From Calidithermus roseus (GTDB lineage: Bacteria; Deinococcota; Deinococci; Deinococcales; Thermaceae): a stretch of DNA of 43,414 bases. Made by a program: the position numbers and the translations under genes. A model generated the notes under the pieces. It was not told where the DNA came from. It ran no database searches and worked only from the letters and a program-made list of their open reading frames with translations. Positions 8,864 to 17,038 of this stretch are shown here, one piece after another. The DNA lies in the NCBI RefSeq assembly GCF_003574095.1, contig NZ_QWLA01000024.1, forward strand, positions 1-43,414, given 5' to 3'. Positions within the stretch are counted from its first letter, which is position 1; each line of letters begins with the position of its first letter.

Positions 8864-9267
8864 AACCGAGGTTCCTCCTGCAAACTGCACGTCCAGGCGA
8901 TGCGATGTATTGAGGGCATGACTCAGAATCGCCCGGCGTGATCACTCCAGATGTTAGGAGCGTGCGTGCGGCTTTCCTGTGACAGATGCACAGAGTGGGC
9001 CGAAAATGCGACGAGCCGTCTCGAGCCCAAAGGCGGAGTTTTCGGCTTCAACGCAACAACGACCCAATAAACCTTACCTTGCGAGGTCAAGTTTGTGAGA
9101 TGAATTTCTATGAATATGATCGTAGTACAAATATGGGACAACTATAGACCTGAAAGCTGTTCACGCGGGCTGGGGGTTGTCCTCGCTTCAGGCAAAGGCG
9201 GGTTTGCGTGGAGGGGGGTTGGGGAAGGGGAATATCCACGAGTTCCCAGCCCTCGACCCCCTCTTCT
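8864..9267. promoter_or_regulatory. 404-bp non-coding region upstream of the chemosensory operon
   Basis: No convincing gene lies here. The part around 9060-9150 is clearly AT-richer than the rest of the window. On the minus strand TTGACC (9085-9090) is a candidate -35 box, without a good -10 at standard spacing. Inside the presumed leader, GCCGAAAA (8999-9006) and TTTTCGGC (9039-9046) form an 8-bp stem around a smaller CGAG/CTCG hairpin. A direct repeat ATGAAT-TTCT-ATGAAT (about 9100-9115) is also present. I recognise no riboswitch family. Confidence 0.5.
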
Positions 9268-10914
9268 CTAACGGGCCACTTCTTCCCGCAACGCCAGTGC
9301 TTTTTGCCTGAGGGCGTTGAGCCTGTCGATCTGGCCTTGCAGGCTGTCGCGGCTGGCCTCCAACCGCAGGCAAGGCTGGCGGTAGAGGGCGGTGAACTGC
9401 TCCTGAGCCTTGCGTAACTCGGCCTCGAGGGCTTCACCCATGGCTTTTTGCAGATCGGCTTTGAGCACGGCCAGGCGCTCGCGCAGCCTGATCTTGGCCG
9501 CTTCCTTGCGGCGGGGCAGGATGGAAAAGCCCAGCACTGCCACGATCAGCCCGGTGAAGATGCCCATGAGGTCGAGCAATAGCTTCTGGAAGATCAGCAC
9601 CAGCAACCCGCCCAGCCCCACTGCTCCCACCTCCACCAGCGCGGTGTGTTGCAGGGCCGTCTGGATGTGGTTCTTCAGCTCCAGGGCCTCGCGTTCGGGT
9701 TCGAAGGAGTTCAGGGCGGCCTCGAGGTTGCCCGCGATGGCCTGCTGCTCCCCTGAAGCCTGCGCTCCACTAAGACCCGGAGCCTCGCGCAGGAGGTGCA
9801 GGGCGTCCTCGAGCAATTCGCGCTCGCGCTTAGCCAGCCAACCCAGCCCCTGCATCACCCCGCGTTCGATTTCAAGGTTAGCGTTCCTGACCACCTCCTC
9901 GAGAAAACTCTGCTTGATCTTGGAGCCGCGGACGAGATCGAAGAGGCGGCCCAGGCGCACGGTTTCGTCCAGCCAGGCCTCGCCGCGCTCGCGCACCCCC
10001 TCTACCACCTGGGTCACCAGCGCCACCTGGCCGGCAAAGTCCCGGCGGGTGCGCTCAGCGTGGCGTGCAGCCAGCAGCTCAAGGTCCTCACAGGTAGCGA
10101 GTTGCTTCTTGATGCCCTGGAGCTGCTTTTCCAGCTCGGGTGCGGCTACCTCCAACAATCGGATCAGCACCCCTAGGGGGGAACCCAGTTTGAGCGCAGC
10201 CGCTTCGTGCTTCAGCACCTGCTGGATGTAGGCCTCGAGTTCCCCCACGCCGCTGATGTCGCGCTCGCCCTGCCTGGCCTGCCGCGCCGAAACCCCGAAT
10301 ACCCTGACGCTGCGGCCCAGGGTCTGCTCGCTTCCCTTGCGCACGAACTCCAGCACTTGCTCGCGTTCGGACTGGGTCAGCATGTCCATCTTGTTGACCA
10401 CCAGCACGATCTTCTTGCCCCAGGTCCGGATGAGCTGCAAGAACTCGGCCTCGCTGTGGGTGTAGGGCCGGTCGGCGCTGGTGACGAAGAGGATGAGGTC
10501 GGCGCGGGGCAGAAATCGCTCGGTGAGCACCTGGTGGTGCCGCAGGATGGCGTTGGTGCCGGGAGTGTCTACCAGCCGCAAGTCCTCGAGGATGGGGTTG
10601 GGCAGGTAGAGGTGGGCCAACTCGGGGCTCTGGGGCTCGTAGCGGGCTTCGGGGGCATAGCCGATGAGCTGTACCCGGTCGGTGGTGGGCGTCACCCCCT
10701 CCTCGAGCAGATCGCTTCGCAGCAGTGCGTTCAGGAGGCTGCTCTTGCCGCTGTTGAACTCGCCTGCCACTACTAGCAGGAAAGGGCCGTCGAGGTCGAG
10801 CAGGGCCTGGCGCAGGGGGGTGAGGTCGGTGGGGGTGCGGGCCAGGGACTCCAGGCCCTGGGCCACCAGATCGCGCACTTCGTGGGCAAGTTGCTGGGTC
10901 TGCGCATCGAGCAT
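9268..10914 (-). CDS. Dynamin-like (bacterial BDLP-type) membrane GTPase
   Basis: The 548-residue protein has a dynamin-family GTPase domain: P-loop GEFNSGKS (51-58), switch region GVTPTTDR (about 73-80), DTPG (116-119) and NKMD (174-177). A long helical stalk follows, then two closely spaced hydrophobic segments near residues 430-475 (GAVGLGGLLVLIF, LIVAVLGFSIL) and a final coiled coil. Such proteins bind and remodel membranes. The start at 10914 was chosen because the GTPase begins soon after and a TATACT box (10937-10942) lies 22 nt upstream with GGAG between. Upstream in-frame codons would fall in that promoter. It is a single gene facing the chemosensory leader. Confidence 0.88.
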   Translation of the reverse strand: MLDAQTQQLAHEVRDLVAQGLESLARTPTDLTPLRQALLDLDGPFLLVVAGEFNSGKSSLLNALLRSDLLEEGVTPTTDRVQLIGYAPEARYEPQSPELAHLYLPNPILEDLRLVDTPGTNAILRHHQVLTERFLPRADLILFVTSADRPYTHSEAEFLQLIRTWGKKIVLVVNKMDMLTQSEREQVLEFVRKGSEQTLGRSVRVFGVSARQARQGERDISGVGELEAYIQQVLKHEAAALKLGSPLGVLIRLLEVAAPELEKQLQGIKKQLATCEDLELLAARHAERTRRDFAGQVALVTQVVEGVRERGEAWLDETVRLGRLFDLVRGSKIKQSFLEEVVRNANLEIERGVMQGLGWLAKRERELLEDALHLLREAPGLSGAQASGEQQAIAGNLEAALNSFEPEREALELKNHIQTALQHTALVEVGAVGLGGLLVLIFQKLLLDLMGIFTGLIVAVLGFSILPRRKEAAKIRLRERLAVLKADLQKAMGEALEAELRKAQEQFTALYRQPCLRLEASRDSLQGQIDRLNALRQKALALREEVAR

Positions 10915-10965
10915 AGGCTCAGGGCTCCGAGGGTTCAGTATAGGCCACGCTTGGGTTAAGCGTCG

Positions 10966-10977
10966 TACGTCGTACGC
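10966..10977. repeat. Dispersed short repeat, family 2 (variant copy)
   Basis: TACGTCGTACGC differs at two positions from the 12-mer AACGTCGAACGC found at 24853-24864 and 41327-41338. It sits in a short stretch of GCG/ACGC-rich near-repeats between two genes. Confidence 0.4.
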
Positions 10978-11002
10978 GAAGCGCAAGACGCAAAACGCGA
11001 GT

Positions 11003-11026
11003 GGCTATCGACCATTGACAATCGGC
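11003..11026. repeat. Dispersed short repeat, family 1 (copy 1)
   Basis: The segment starts GGCTATCGACCATTGAC and closely matches copies at 21620-21644 and 31694-31718. The repeat is built from an 8-9 nt unit of the CTATCGA type. It lies just downstream of the acyl-CoA synthetase stop, between two genes. Confidence 0.55.
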
Positions 11027-11035
11027 AATCTCCCC

Positions 11036-12961
11036 TTACGCCAGCGCTCGGATGGCCTCCACTGCCTGAGGGTTTTCCAGCGCGGAGAGGTCGCCGGGGT
11101 TCTGGCCTAAAAAGGCCGCGCGGATCACCCGGCGCATGACCTTGGCGTTGCGGGTCTTGGGCAGGTCACCCACGAACAGCAGCTTTTCGGGCTTGAGGGC
11201 CTTACCCAGGCGCAGCACGATCTGTTCGGTGATGGCCCTAGCCAGCTCCTGGCTGGGGGTGTGGCCTGGCTTGAGCACCACGAAGACCACCACGCCCTCC
11301 CCCTTGACTTCGTGGGGTACTCCGATGGCAGCAGCCTCCTTGACCGCTGGGTGCTCCACCGCCGCGCTCTCGTACTCCGCCGGCCCCACCCGCTTGCCCG
11401 CGACCTTGAGGGTGTCGTCACTGCGGCCCTGGATAGTCCAGTGGCCTTCCTCGTCCACCATTGCCCAGTCTCCGTGGACCCACACGCCCTCGAAGCGGCT
11501 CCAGTAGGTGCCCAGGTAGCGCTCGGGCGCCCTCCAGAAGCCCTTGGTCTGGCCCGGCCAGGGGGCCAGCACCGCCAGCTCACCTACCTCTGCGACCACC
11601 GGTCGGCCCTGGGCATCGAGCACGGCAGCCCGAATGCCCGGCACCGCCGTGTTGAAGCCCATTGCTTTGATGGGCTTGAAGGGCACGCAGCCCAGGATCC
11701 CCCCGCCGACCTCGGTGCCGCCGGAATAGTTGATGATGGGAACCCGGCCTTTTCCGACGGTGTGGAAGAACCACAGGTAGGGCTCGAGGTTCCAGGGCTC
11801 GCCGGTCGAACCCAGCATGCGCAAGGAGGAGAGGTCGTGGCGGCGTATGGGCTCCTCGCCGAAGGGCACCAGCGCGCGCACCAGGGTAGGGGAGATGCCC
11901 AGGTGGGTGATGCGGTGGCGCTCGACCATGCTCCACAGCCGTCCGTGATCGGGGAAATCCGGCGCGCCCTCGTAGAGGAAGACCGTGTTGCCCAGCGTGA
12001 GTGCGCCCAGGATGGCCCAGGGGCCCATCATCCAGCCCATGTCGGTGAACCAGAACAGTATCTCGCCCTGCCGTAGGTCGAAGCAGTGGGCCATGTCCTG
12101 GGCGGCCTTGAGCGGGAAGCCCGCGTGGTAGTGGACGGTGCCCTTGGGCTTGCCGGTGGTGCCCGAGGTGTAGATGAGCATGAAGGGGTCCATACTATCC
12201 ATCGGCTCGTAAGGAGCCTCCTTGGGTTGGGCATCTACCACCTGCTCCCAGGCCACTTCGCCTTCTTTCAGCGGCACGTCACCAAAGCGCCGCACCACCA
12301 GAAGCCGTTCGACGCTGGGGGAGAGTGCCGCGGCCTCGCGAGCAGCCTCCAGCAGCCTGACCTTGCTGCCCCGCCGCCAGAAGCCGTCGGCGGTGACGAT
12401 GAGGCGGGCTTCGGCGTCGTTCAGCCGGGTGGCGGCAGCCTCGGCGGCGTAGCCCGAGAAGATGGGGATGAAGATGGCCCCGATCCGGGCGATGGCCAGC
12501 GCTGCGATGGCCGTCTCGGGAATCATGGGCAAGAAGATGCCTACCCGATCCCCCTTGCCGATCCCCAGCGATTTGAGCGCATTGGCCGCCCTCGCGACCG
12601 AGACCTCGAGTTCGCCGTAGGAGAGCCGGATCACCTGGGAGTCCTCGCCCTCCCAGATCAGCGCCAGGGCGTCGGGTCGGGTCTTGGCGTGACGACCTAC
12701 GGCGTTGTAGGCCAGGTTGAGCTGGCCGCCGACGAACCACTGCGGCCACTGGGGGCCCTGTGAGGTGTCCAGCACCCGTGTGTAGGGCCGAAACCACTCC
12801 AGGCCCATCTGCTCGAAGGTGGCTTCGAAAAAAGCCTCGGGCTGCTCGACGCTGTAGCGGTACAGCTCTTCGTAGCTGCCCAGGCCCAGCCTGTGCATGA
12901 GGGTCTCGAGATGCGAGCCGCGGGTGTATTCTTCGTTGGGATACCAGACAGGTTGTGCCAT
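11036..12961 (-). CDS. AMP-forming acyl-CoA synthetase (acetyl/propionyl-CoA synthetase-like)
   Basis: The 641-residue enzyme belongs to the ANL superfamily: an acetyl-CoA synthetase N-terminal segment (about 30-85), then the adenylate-forming core with LIYTSGTTGKPKG, the GWMMGPW segment, INYSGGTEVGGG, the hinge/A8 motif GRSDDTLKVAGKR, and the C-terminal PKTRNAKVMRR with the catalytic Lys. It converts a short carboxylic acid, ATP and CoA to acyl-CoA, AMP and PPi. The SGGTE replacement for the usual TETG pattern leaves the substrate open. The ATG is preceded at 6 nt by TAAACT (12968-12973), suggesting a leaderless mRNA. It is a single gene between a kinase and a GTPase. Confidence 0.9.
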   Translation of the reverse strand: MAQPVWYPNEEYTRGSHLETLMHRLGLGSYEELYRYSVEQPEAFFEATFEQMGLEWFRPYTRVLDTSQGPQWPQWFVGGQLNLAYNAVGRHAKTRPDALALIWEGEDSQVIRLSYGELEVSVARAANALKSLGIGKGDRVGIFLPMIPETAIAALAIARIGAIFIPIFSGYAAEAAATRLNDAEARLIVTADGFWRRGSKVRLLEAAREAAALSPSVERLLVVRRFGDVPLKEGEVAWEQVVDAQPKEAPYEPMDSMDPFMLIYTSGTTGKPKGTVHYHAGFPLKAAQDMAHCFDLRQGEILFWFTDMGWMMGPWAILGALTLGNTVFLYEGAPDFPDHGRLWSMVERHRITHLGISPTLVRALVPFGEEPIRRHDLSSLRMLGSTGEPWNLEPYLWFFHTVGKGRVPIINYSGGTEVGGGILGCVPFKPIKAMGFNTAVPGIRAAVLDAQGRPVVAEVGELAVLAPWPGQTKGFWRAPERYLGTYWSRFEGVWVHGDWAMVDEEGHWTIQGRSDDTLKVAGKRVGPAEYESAAVEHPAVKEAAAIGVPHEVKGEGVVVFVVLKPGHTPSQELARAITEQIVLRLGKALKPEKLLFVGDLPKTRNAKVMRRVIRAAFLGQNPGDLSALENPQAVEAIRALA

Positions 12962-12967
12962 AGCCCA

Positions 12968-12973
12968 AGTTTA
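12968..12973 (-). promoter_or_regulatory. -10 box of a leaderless promoter (acyl-CoA synthetase)
   Basis: TAAACT on the minus strand lies 6 nt before the ATG at 12961 and no ribosome-binding site is present. This fits the TANNNT leaderless pattern known from Deinococcus-Thermus. Confidence 0.6.
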
Positions 12974-13031
12974 TCGGTCCTCGAGGCTGCTGCGCTCGGT
13001 GCTGTAACTACACCGCCAGGGAGGAAATTCT

Positions 13032-13904
13032 TCAGGAGCGGCGGCGGAACAACCCGAACAGGCCCTTGGGCTTTTCTTTGGTTTCCGTCTGGGGCTGGGG
13101 AGGCTCGTTGGGCGAGCTGAGCACCTGCAAGAACTGGGGGATGCTCAGGCGTTGCTTGGGGTCTTTGTGCAGCAGGTTGCGCAGGGCCTGGTCGAGGCGG
13201 CGGGGCAGCGAGGTAGGCGGGGGAGCCAGGTGCAGGTGGGCGTGGGTGACGTCCTCGAGGGTTTCGGCGCGAAAAGGCCGCTTACCGGTGAGCAACTCGT
13301 AGGCCAGCACCCCGAAGGAGTAGGCGTCGGAGGCTTCGGTGGCTTCTTCTCCCGCGAACAGTTCCGGGGCCATGTAGAAAGGGCTCCCGGCCCGCTCGAG
13401 CGGCCTGGGGTTGCTGCGGCTCTTGGCTACCCCCAAGTCCCCCAGCTTGAAGTCGGGGCCTTTGAGGTAGATGTTGGCGGGTTTGATGTCTTGGTGAATC
13501 ACCCCGCGCTGGTGGAGGAACAGCACTGCCTGGGCGATCTGCTGAAGGCTGCGCACCGCGTCGGGGAAGGCGAGGGGTTCTTTGTGGAGCCGGTCCTCGA
13601 GGCTGCCCTCGGGAAAGTATTCCAAGGCCAGGAAAGCCCCGTCTCCAGTGGGGCGACCCGCCAGACCACGCACCAGGTAGGGGTGCGACAGGCTGATGGA
13701 CAGCGAGACCTCCTGGGCGAAGCGCTCGCTCATCTGGCGGTTTTCCCGCACCTCGCGGCGCGGAATTTTCAGGGCCACGCTCACGCCGTTGGGTGCCTTG
13801 GCCAGATAGACCTGAGCGGTCTGACCCAGGCCCAGAAGCATCTCCAGCCGGAAATCCTTGCGGGTCAGGCGTGAATAATCGAGATTCTCGTCTCTCAGCG
13901 GCAT
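13032..13904 (-). CDS. Serine/threonine protein kinase
   Basis: The 290-residue soluble Hanks-type kinase has a Gly-rich loop LGLGQTAQVYLA (24-35), VAL-K46 ATP lysine, catalytic H137-Q-D139-IKPAN (HQD instead of HRD), DLG (156-158) for DFG, and APELF for the APE motif. A short Pro/Gln/Lys-rich tail ends FGLFRRRS, with no PASTA or membrane segment. The Gln replacing Arg before the catalytic Asp suggests independence from activation-loop phosphorylation (inference). The ATG at 13904 follows AGGTGG; a GTG at 13910 would add two residues. Upstream is a UPF0173 gene on the same strand; substrates are unknown. Confidence 0.9.
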   Translation of the reverse strand: MPLRDENLDYSRLTRKDFRLEMLLGLGQTAQVYLAKAPNGVSVALKIPRREVRENRQMSERFAQEVSLSISLSHPYLVRGLAGRPTGDGAFLALEYFPEGSLEDRLHKEPLAFPDAVRSLQQIAQAVLFLHQRGVIHQDIKPANIYLKGPDFKLGDLGVAKSRSNPRPLERAGSPFYMAPELFAGEEATEASDAYSFGVLAYELLTGKRPFRAETLEDVTHAHLHLAPPPTSLPRRLDQALRNLLHKDPKQRLSIPQFLQVLSSPNEPPQPQTETKEKPKGLFGLFRRRS

Positions 13905-13975
13905 AACCACCTGGAAATCAAACGCGAGCGTTACCGACTCAGCCTCAGCATAGGCGATCCGGCGTTACCATGCCG

Positions 13976-14647
13976 TTACAGGTTGCGGCTCTCCCCTGGA
14001 GCCAGGGCCATCCCCTCGATCCCCATCAGAGTGGCTTTGGAGGCGAAGGCCGCGCCGTCTTGGGCGATGGGCGGGAAGGTGTTGTAGTGGATGGGCATGA
14101 CTTGCTTGGGACGCAGCAGCTCGAGCGCCTTGAGGGCGTCGTCGGGTCCCATGGTCCAGTTGTCGCCGATGGGTAGCAGGGCCAGGTCGAGGCCCATCTC
14201 GCCGATGAGCCGCATGTCGCTGAAGAGGGCGGTGTCGCCGGCGTGGTAGATGCGCTTGCCGCCCAGTTCCAGCACCACGCCCATGGGCATGCCGCCGTAG
14301 GTGCCGTCGGGAAAGCTCGAGGAGTGCCAGGCCGGGGTCCATTTGAGCCAGCCTCCTTTGAACTTATACGTCCCGCCGATGTTCATGGATTGAACCCTGG
14401 CCCCCCGCTGCTCCGCGTAGGCGGCGATTTCGGCAGTGGAAACCAGCAGTCCGCCCTTCTTGGATAGCGTCAGGGCATCGCCCCAGTGATCACCGTGAGC
14501 ATGGGTAACCAGGATCAGGTCGGCCTCTACGGCTTCAACCCCCACGGTGGCCTTGGGATTGCCCGTGATAAAGGGGTCAATCACGATGCGGGTGGTTCCG
14601 TCGCTCAAGTAAACCGCCGAGTGGCCGATGTACCGGAGTTCTAGCAT
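13976..14647 (-). CDS. UPF0173 metal-dependent hydrolase (metallo-beta-lactamase fold)
   Basis: The 223-residue single-domain protein has the metallo-beta-lactamase signature THAHGDHWGD (H49, H51, D53, H54), an IYHAGDTALFSDM strand with the bridging Asp, and a distal IHYNTFPPI His. The composition and compactness match UPF0173 (YtkL-like), whose substrate is unknown. The ATG at 14647 follows GGGGGTGAG at about 5 nt. A TATACT box at 14701-14706 on the minus strand could drive it separately from the DUF3809-like gene upstream. Confidence 0.9.
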   Translation of the reverse strand: MLELRYIGHSAVYLSDGTTRIVIDPFITGNPKATVGVEAVEADLILVTHAHGDHWGDALTLSKKGGLLVSTAEIAAYAEQRGARVQSMNIGGTYKFKGGWLKWTPAWHSSSFPDGTYGGMPMGVVLELGGKRIYHAGDTALFSDMRLIGEMGLDLALLPIGDNWTMGPDDALKALELLRPKQVMPIHYNTFPPIAQDGAAFASKATLMGIEGMALAPGESRNL

Positions 14648-14744
14648 GGCGTCTCACCCCCAGTGCAACCGCCCGCTTCCAGGTGCTTCATCCAAAAAAC
14701 AGTATAAAGCTCGATTGGTGGACTCGAGGTCGTTTGCGACAGCC

Positions 14745-15173
14745 TCATGGCTGGAGCTGGCTCAGGGCGCGGCTGAGGGTGCGCTCGAAGGCAGCCTCGG
14801 CCATGCGCCGCAGGGCCTTGCCCCCCCACTTATCGCCAGGGGGCACCTCGGCGTGCAGCCGCACGGTGATCTGGTAGTGAAGCTTCTCGCCCTGCACCCG
14901 CCCCTCGCCAGCGATCTCGGCCCAGTAGTCGGGGATGGGAGAGGGCAGGACGGGCTCGAGCTGCGCCAAGCCGATGTCCAGCACCAGTTCGCTCTCGAAG
15001 GGGAAGCGCAATTGGCCCAGCAGCGGCACGTCGGCGGCCAGGGCCCCCCGCAGCCTGAGCCCTTCGCGGCTCATGGCCTCGAAAGGGCTGCGCCCGCCGA
15101 AGACTTTTTCAGGCGAGTGCAGCAGCGCCTCGTCACCGGGCAGGGTTAGTTCGAAGGTTCGCTCGATGTTCAT
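14745..15173 (-). CDS. Small lineage-specific protein (DUF3809-like)
   Basis: The 142-residue product begins MNIERTFELTLPGDEALLHSPEKVFGG and has alternating beta-strands ending in an Arg-rich helix (ERTLSRALSQL). This resembles the SRPBCC-like DUF3809 family of Thermus/Deinococcus, as far as I recall it. There are no catalytic motifs, signal peptide or membrane segment. The start at 15173 was chosen because upstream in-frame codons overlap the stop of the preceding gene and encode an unlikely HAPCTQTP stretch. It lies in a row with the DUF3248-like gene and the rRNA methyltransferase. Confidence 0.78.
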   Translation of the reverse strand: MNIERTFELTLPGDEALLHSPEKVFGGRSPFEAMSREGLRLRGALAADVPLLGQLRFPFESELVLDIGLAQLEPVLPSPIPDYWAEIAGEGRVQGEKLHYQITVRLHAEVPPGDKWGGKALRRMAEAAFERTLSRALSQLQP

Positions 15174-15217
15174 GGTTTTCGCGAGTCGCGGAGTTTGCGT
15201 GCAGGGCGCGTGATGAG

Positions 15218-15433
15218 TCAATCGACCCACTCCACCCGCACCTGGCCGTTCTTGACCAGGCTCTCGATTTCCTCGTCGGTGGCATTGCGTAGCCGGGGGT
15301 ACAGGGCGAAGTTGCTGGCGGCGCGGGCCAGGCCCACCCGCACCACGATCACGTCCTCGGTTTCAGCCTTGCCGATGCGCCACACCAGGTTGTTGCCCAA
15401 GCGCTCGAGCAGGTCTTCCATGGCGTCATTCAT
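15218..15433 (-). CDS. Small lineage-specific protein (DUF3248-like)
   Basis: The 71-residue product (MNDAMEDLLERLGNNLVWRI...) contains the segments VVRVGLARAASNFALYPRLRN and ESLVKNGQVRVEW. From memory this matches DUF3248, a small alpha/beta family of Thermus/Deinococcus with a solved structure but no known function. The ATG at 15433 is preferred to a start at 15469, which would add a Ser/Thr-rich leader lying in spacer DNA. A second Met at codon 5 is possible. It lies between the methyltransferase and DUF3809-like genes on the same strand. Confidence 0.78.
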   Translation of the reverse strand: MNDAMEDLLERLGNNLVWRIGKAETEDVIVVRVGLARAASNFALYPRLRNATDEEIESLVKNGQVRVEWVD

Positions 15434-15545
15434 CGTGCTCAGTGTGGAGGCTTTGGCAAGGGAGGTCAAGGGTCAGGATACTCCACAAGCCCTTCCCCGA
15501 CCCCATGCGCCACGGGCCTCCCTTCGCCCGATACCCGCTTGCCCC

Positions 15546-16700
15546 TTATTCCCCCACCTCCAGCAACGCGAACTTGAGGTAATGCGTCTCCGGCACGCCC
15601 AGCAGCACCGGGTGATCCCAGCCCTGGCCGCGCCGCTCGATCACCCGCAAAGAGCGGTGGGCGTCGGCGGCGGCGTCGGCCAGCATCTCGTAGAACAAAG
15701 GCTCGGTCAGGTGGTGGCTGCACGAGGCGGTGGCCAGGATGCCGCCTTCGCGCAGCAGTTTGATCGCACGCAGGTTGACCTCCTTGTAGGCCGCGTAAGC
15801 CCGCTCGAGGTCCCGCTTGCTCTTGGCGAAGGCCGGGGGGTCGAGCACGACGAGGTCGTATTTGTGCCCCGATTTCTCTTCCTGGCGCAGAAATTCGAAG
15901 GCGTTGGCCTCCACCGTGGCGATCTCGAGGCGGTTGTGCTGGGCATTGGCGCGGGCGCGGGCCAGCGCCTCGGCTGAGCTGTCGACCGCCGTGACCGATT
16001 TGAACCCCTGCGCCAGGTGCAGGGCGAAGGAACCGTGGTAGCTGAACACGTCGAGCGCCCGCTCACCCCTGTAAGCCCGCAGCCGCAGCCGGTTGTCCCT
16101 CTGGTCGATGAAGGCCCCGGTCTTCTGGCCACTCAGCAGGTCCGCGCGGTACTCGATGTCTCCTTCCCTCACCCACACCCACTCGGGCACTTTGCCGAAG
16201 AGGGGCTTTACCTCCAGCTCGAGCCCCTCCAGCGTGCGGCTTCGCTGGTCGTTCCTCGCCAGCACGCTCTGTACGGGGATTTGCTCGATCAAGACCTCGA
16301 CGAAGCGGGGCAGCAGGGGCTCGAGGGCCGCCGAGCCAGATTGCACGACCACGTGACCGGCGTAGTAGTCGAGCACCAGCCCCGGCAGGCTGTCGCCCTC
16401 AGCGTGGGCCAGGCGAAAGGCCCCTTGGGGTTCGGCCTCCAGGCTGGCCTTGCGCTGAGCCAGCGCCCGCTGGAGGTTGTCCAGCAGGCTTTGCTCGGCG
16501 TCGTCGGTAGGGCGGTAACGAAATGCCCGCACTGCAATTTCCGAAGCCGGGTTCCAGGCCGCCCAGGCCAGCAGGCCCTTGGGCCCGTAGACCGGGTACA
16601 ACCCGGCCTGATCTGGCCCCTCGAGCACGTCGGAGCGATAGACCCATGGGTGGCGGGCCAGCAGGCGGCTGGCCCCGCGGGGGGAAACGCGAACCTTCAC
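15546..16700 (-). CDS. 23S rRNA m5C methyltransferase (RlmI/RlmO family)
   Basis: The 384-residue protein has an N-terminal PUA-like domain ([21 protein letters not shown]), a central RlmI-type insert and a C-terminal Rossmann methyltransferase with the SAM motif [26 protein letters not shown], and the catalytic-Cys motif TASCSHHL. This is the YccW/RlmI architecture. The Thermus homologue beside the V-ATPase operon is, as I recall, RlmO (C1942 of 23S rRNA), so I leave the symbol open. The start is GTG at 16700 with TAAACT 6 nt upstream (leaderless type). The gene is divergent from the ATPase operon. Confidence 0.92.
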   Translation of the reverse strand: MKVRVSPRGASRLLARHPWVYRSDVLEGPDQAGLYPVYGPKGLLAWAAWNPASEIAVRAFRYRPTDDAEQSLLDNLQRALAQRKASLEAEPQGAFRLAHAEGDSLPGLVLDYYAGHVVVQSGSAALEPLLPRFVEVLIEQIPVQSVLARNDQRSRTLEGLELEVKPLFGKVPEWVWVREGDIEYRADLLSGQKTGAFIDQRDNRLRLRAYRGERALDVFSYHGSFALHLAQGFKSVTAVDSSAEALARARANAQHNRLEIATVEANAFEFLRQEEKSGHKYDLVVLDPPAFAKSKRDLERAYAAYKEVNLRAIKLLREGGILATASCSHHLTEPLFYEMLADAAADAHRSLRVIERRGQGWDHPVLLGVPETHYLKFALLEVGE

Positions 16701-16706
16701 CGGGGC

Positions 16707-16712
16707 AGTTTA
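16707..16712 (-). promoter_or_regulatory. -10 box of the methyltransferase promoter (leaderless)
   Basis: TAAACT on the minus strand is 6 nt before the GTG at 16700, with no ribosome-binding site between. Confidence 0.55.
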
Positions 16713-16742
16713 CGCCATACTGCCGTAGGCAAAACGTCAATT

Positions 16743-16778
16743 CCCGATTGCGTAACAGTTGTTACATCTAAAATCGGG
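16743..16778. promoter_or_regulatory. Nested inverted repeats upstream of the methyltransferase gene
   Basis: Outer arms CCCGATT (16743-16749) and AATCGGG (16772-16778) enclose an inner palindrome GTAACA-GT-TGTTAC (16752-16765). The element lies immediately upstream of a TTGACG on the minus strand. No T-run adjoins it, so an operator or activator site is likelier than a terminator. Confidence 0.45.
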
Positions 16779-16964
16779 CAGACTGGTAGCGATGAAAACC
16801 ACGAGCGCTTCGCGACCGAACGCAGGTCGGGTTGCCCGTGCGCCGCCAGGCTGCCGCGTGTCGGTGCGACCGGTGGTGGCGCTCTCAATCGCTCTGGGCC
16901 GGTGTTGGAATTCCAGCCTGAGCCATGGGGCTAAATGCGCTGCTGTAGGGTATGCTATGCACCG

Positions 16965-16994
16965 TTGACGCCCCTTTTCATAAACCGCTACAAT
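16965..16994 (+). promoter_or_regulatory. Sigma-70-type promoter of the V-ATPase operon
   Basis: TTGACG (16965-16970), an 18-bp spacer and TACAAT (16989-16994) make the clearest housekeeping promoter in the window. The predicted leader is about 38 nt and ends in an AAAGGAGGG ribosome-binding site before the GTG at 17039. Confidence 0.8.
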
Positions 16995-17038
16995 GCTGCG
17001 GGCGTTTACATGAGCCTTATTTCACGAAAGGAGGGAAA

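Larger units (their letters stand above)
16701..17038. other. 338-bp divergent spacer between methyltransferase and V-ATPase operon
   Basis: The spacer holds the methyltransferase -10 box, the nested palindrome and the ATPase promoter. Between 16780 and 16960 the sequence is GC-rich with no convincing gene. A 57-codon frame from 16792 has poor composition and a weak start. I recognise no RNA family in it. Confidence 0.5.

Noticed and set aside
8941-9000. Cyclic di-GMP (GEMM) riboswitch in the chemosensory leader
   Set aside because: A stretch with CACAGG and CACGCACGC recalls parts of the consensus, but the conserved order and tetraloop-receptor elements are missing.
8923-9141. 72-codon minus-strand frame in the AT-rich spacer
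   Set aside because: No ribosome-binding site, composition unlike neighbours, no family resemblance; better explained as leader or promoter DNA.
16792-16968. 57-codon plus-strand frame upstream of the ATPase operon
   Set aside because: It ends inside the -35 box of the ATPase promoter, and its composition (Arg/Ala/Gly/Cys) is atypical; no conserved features.
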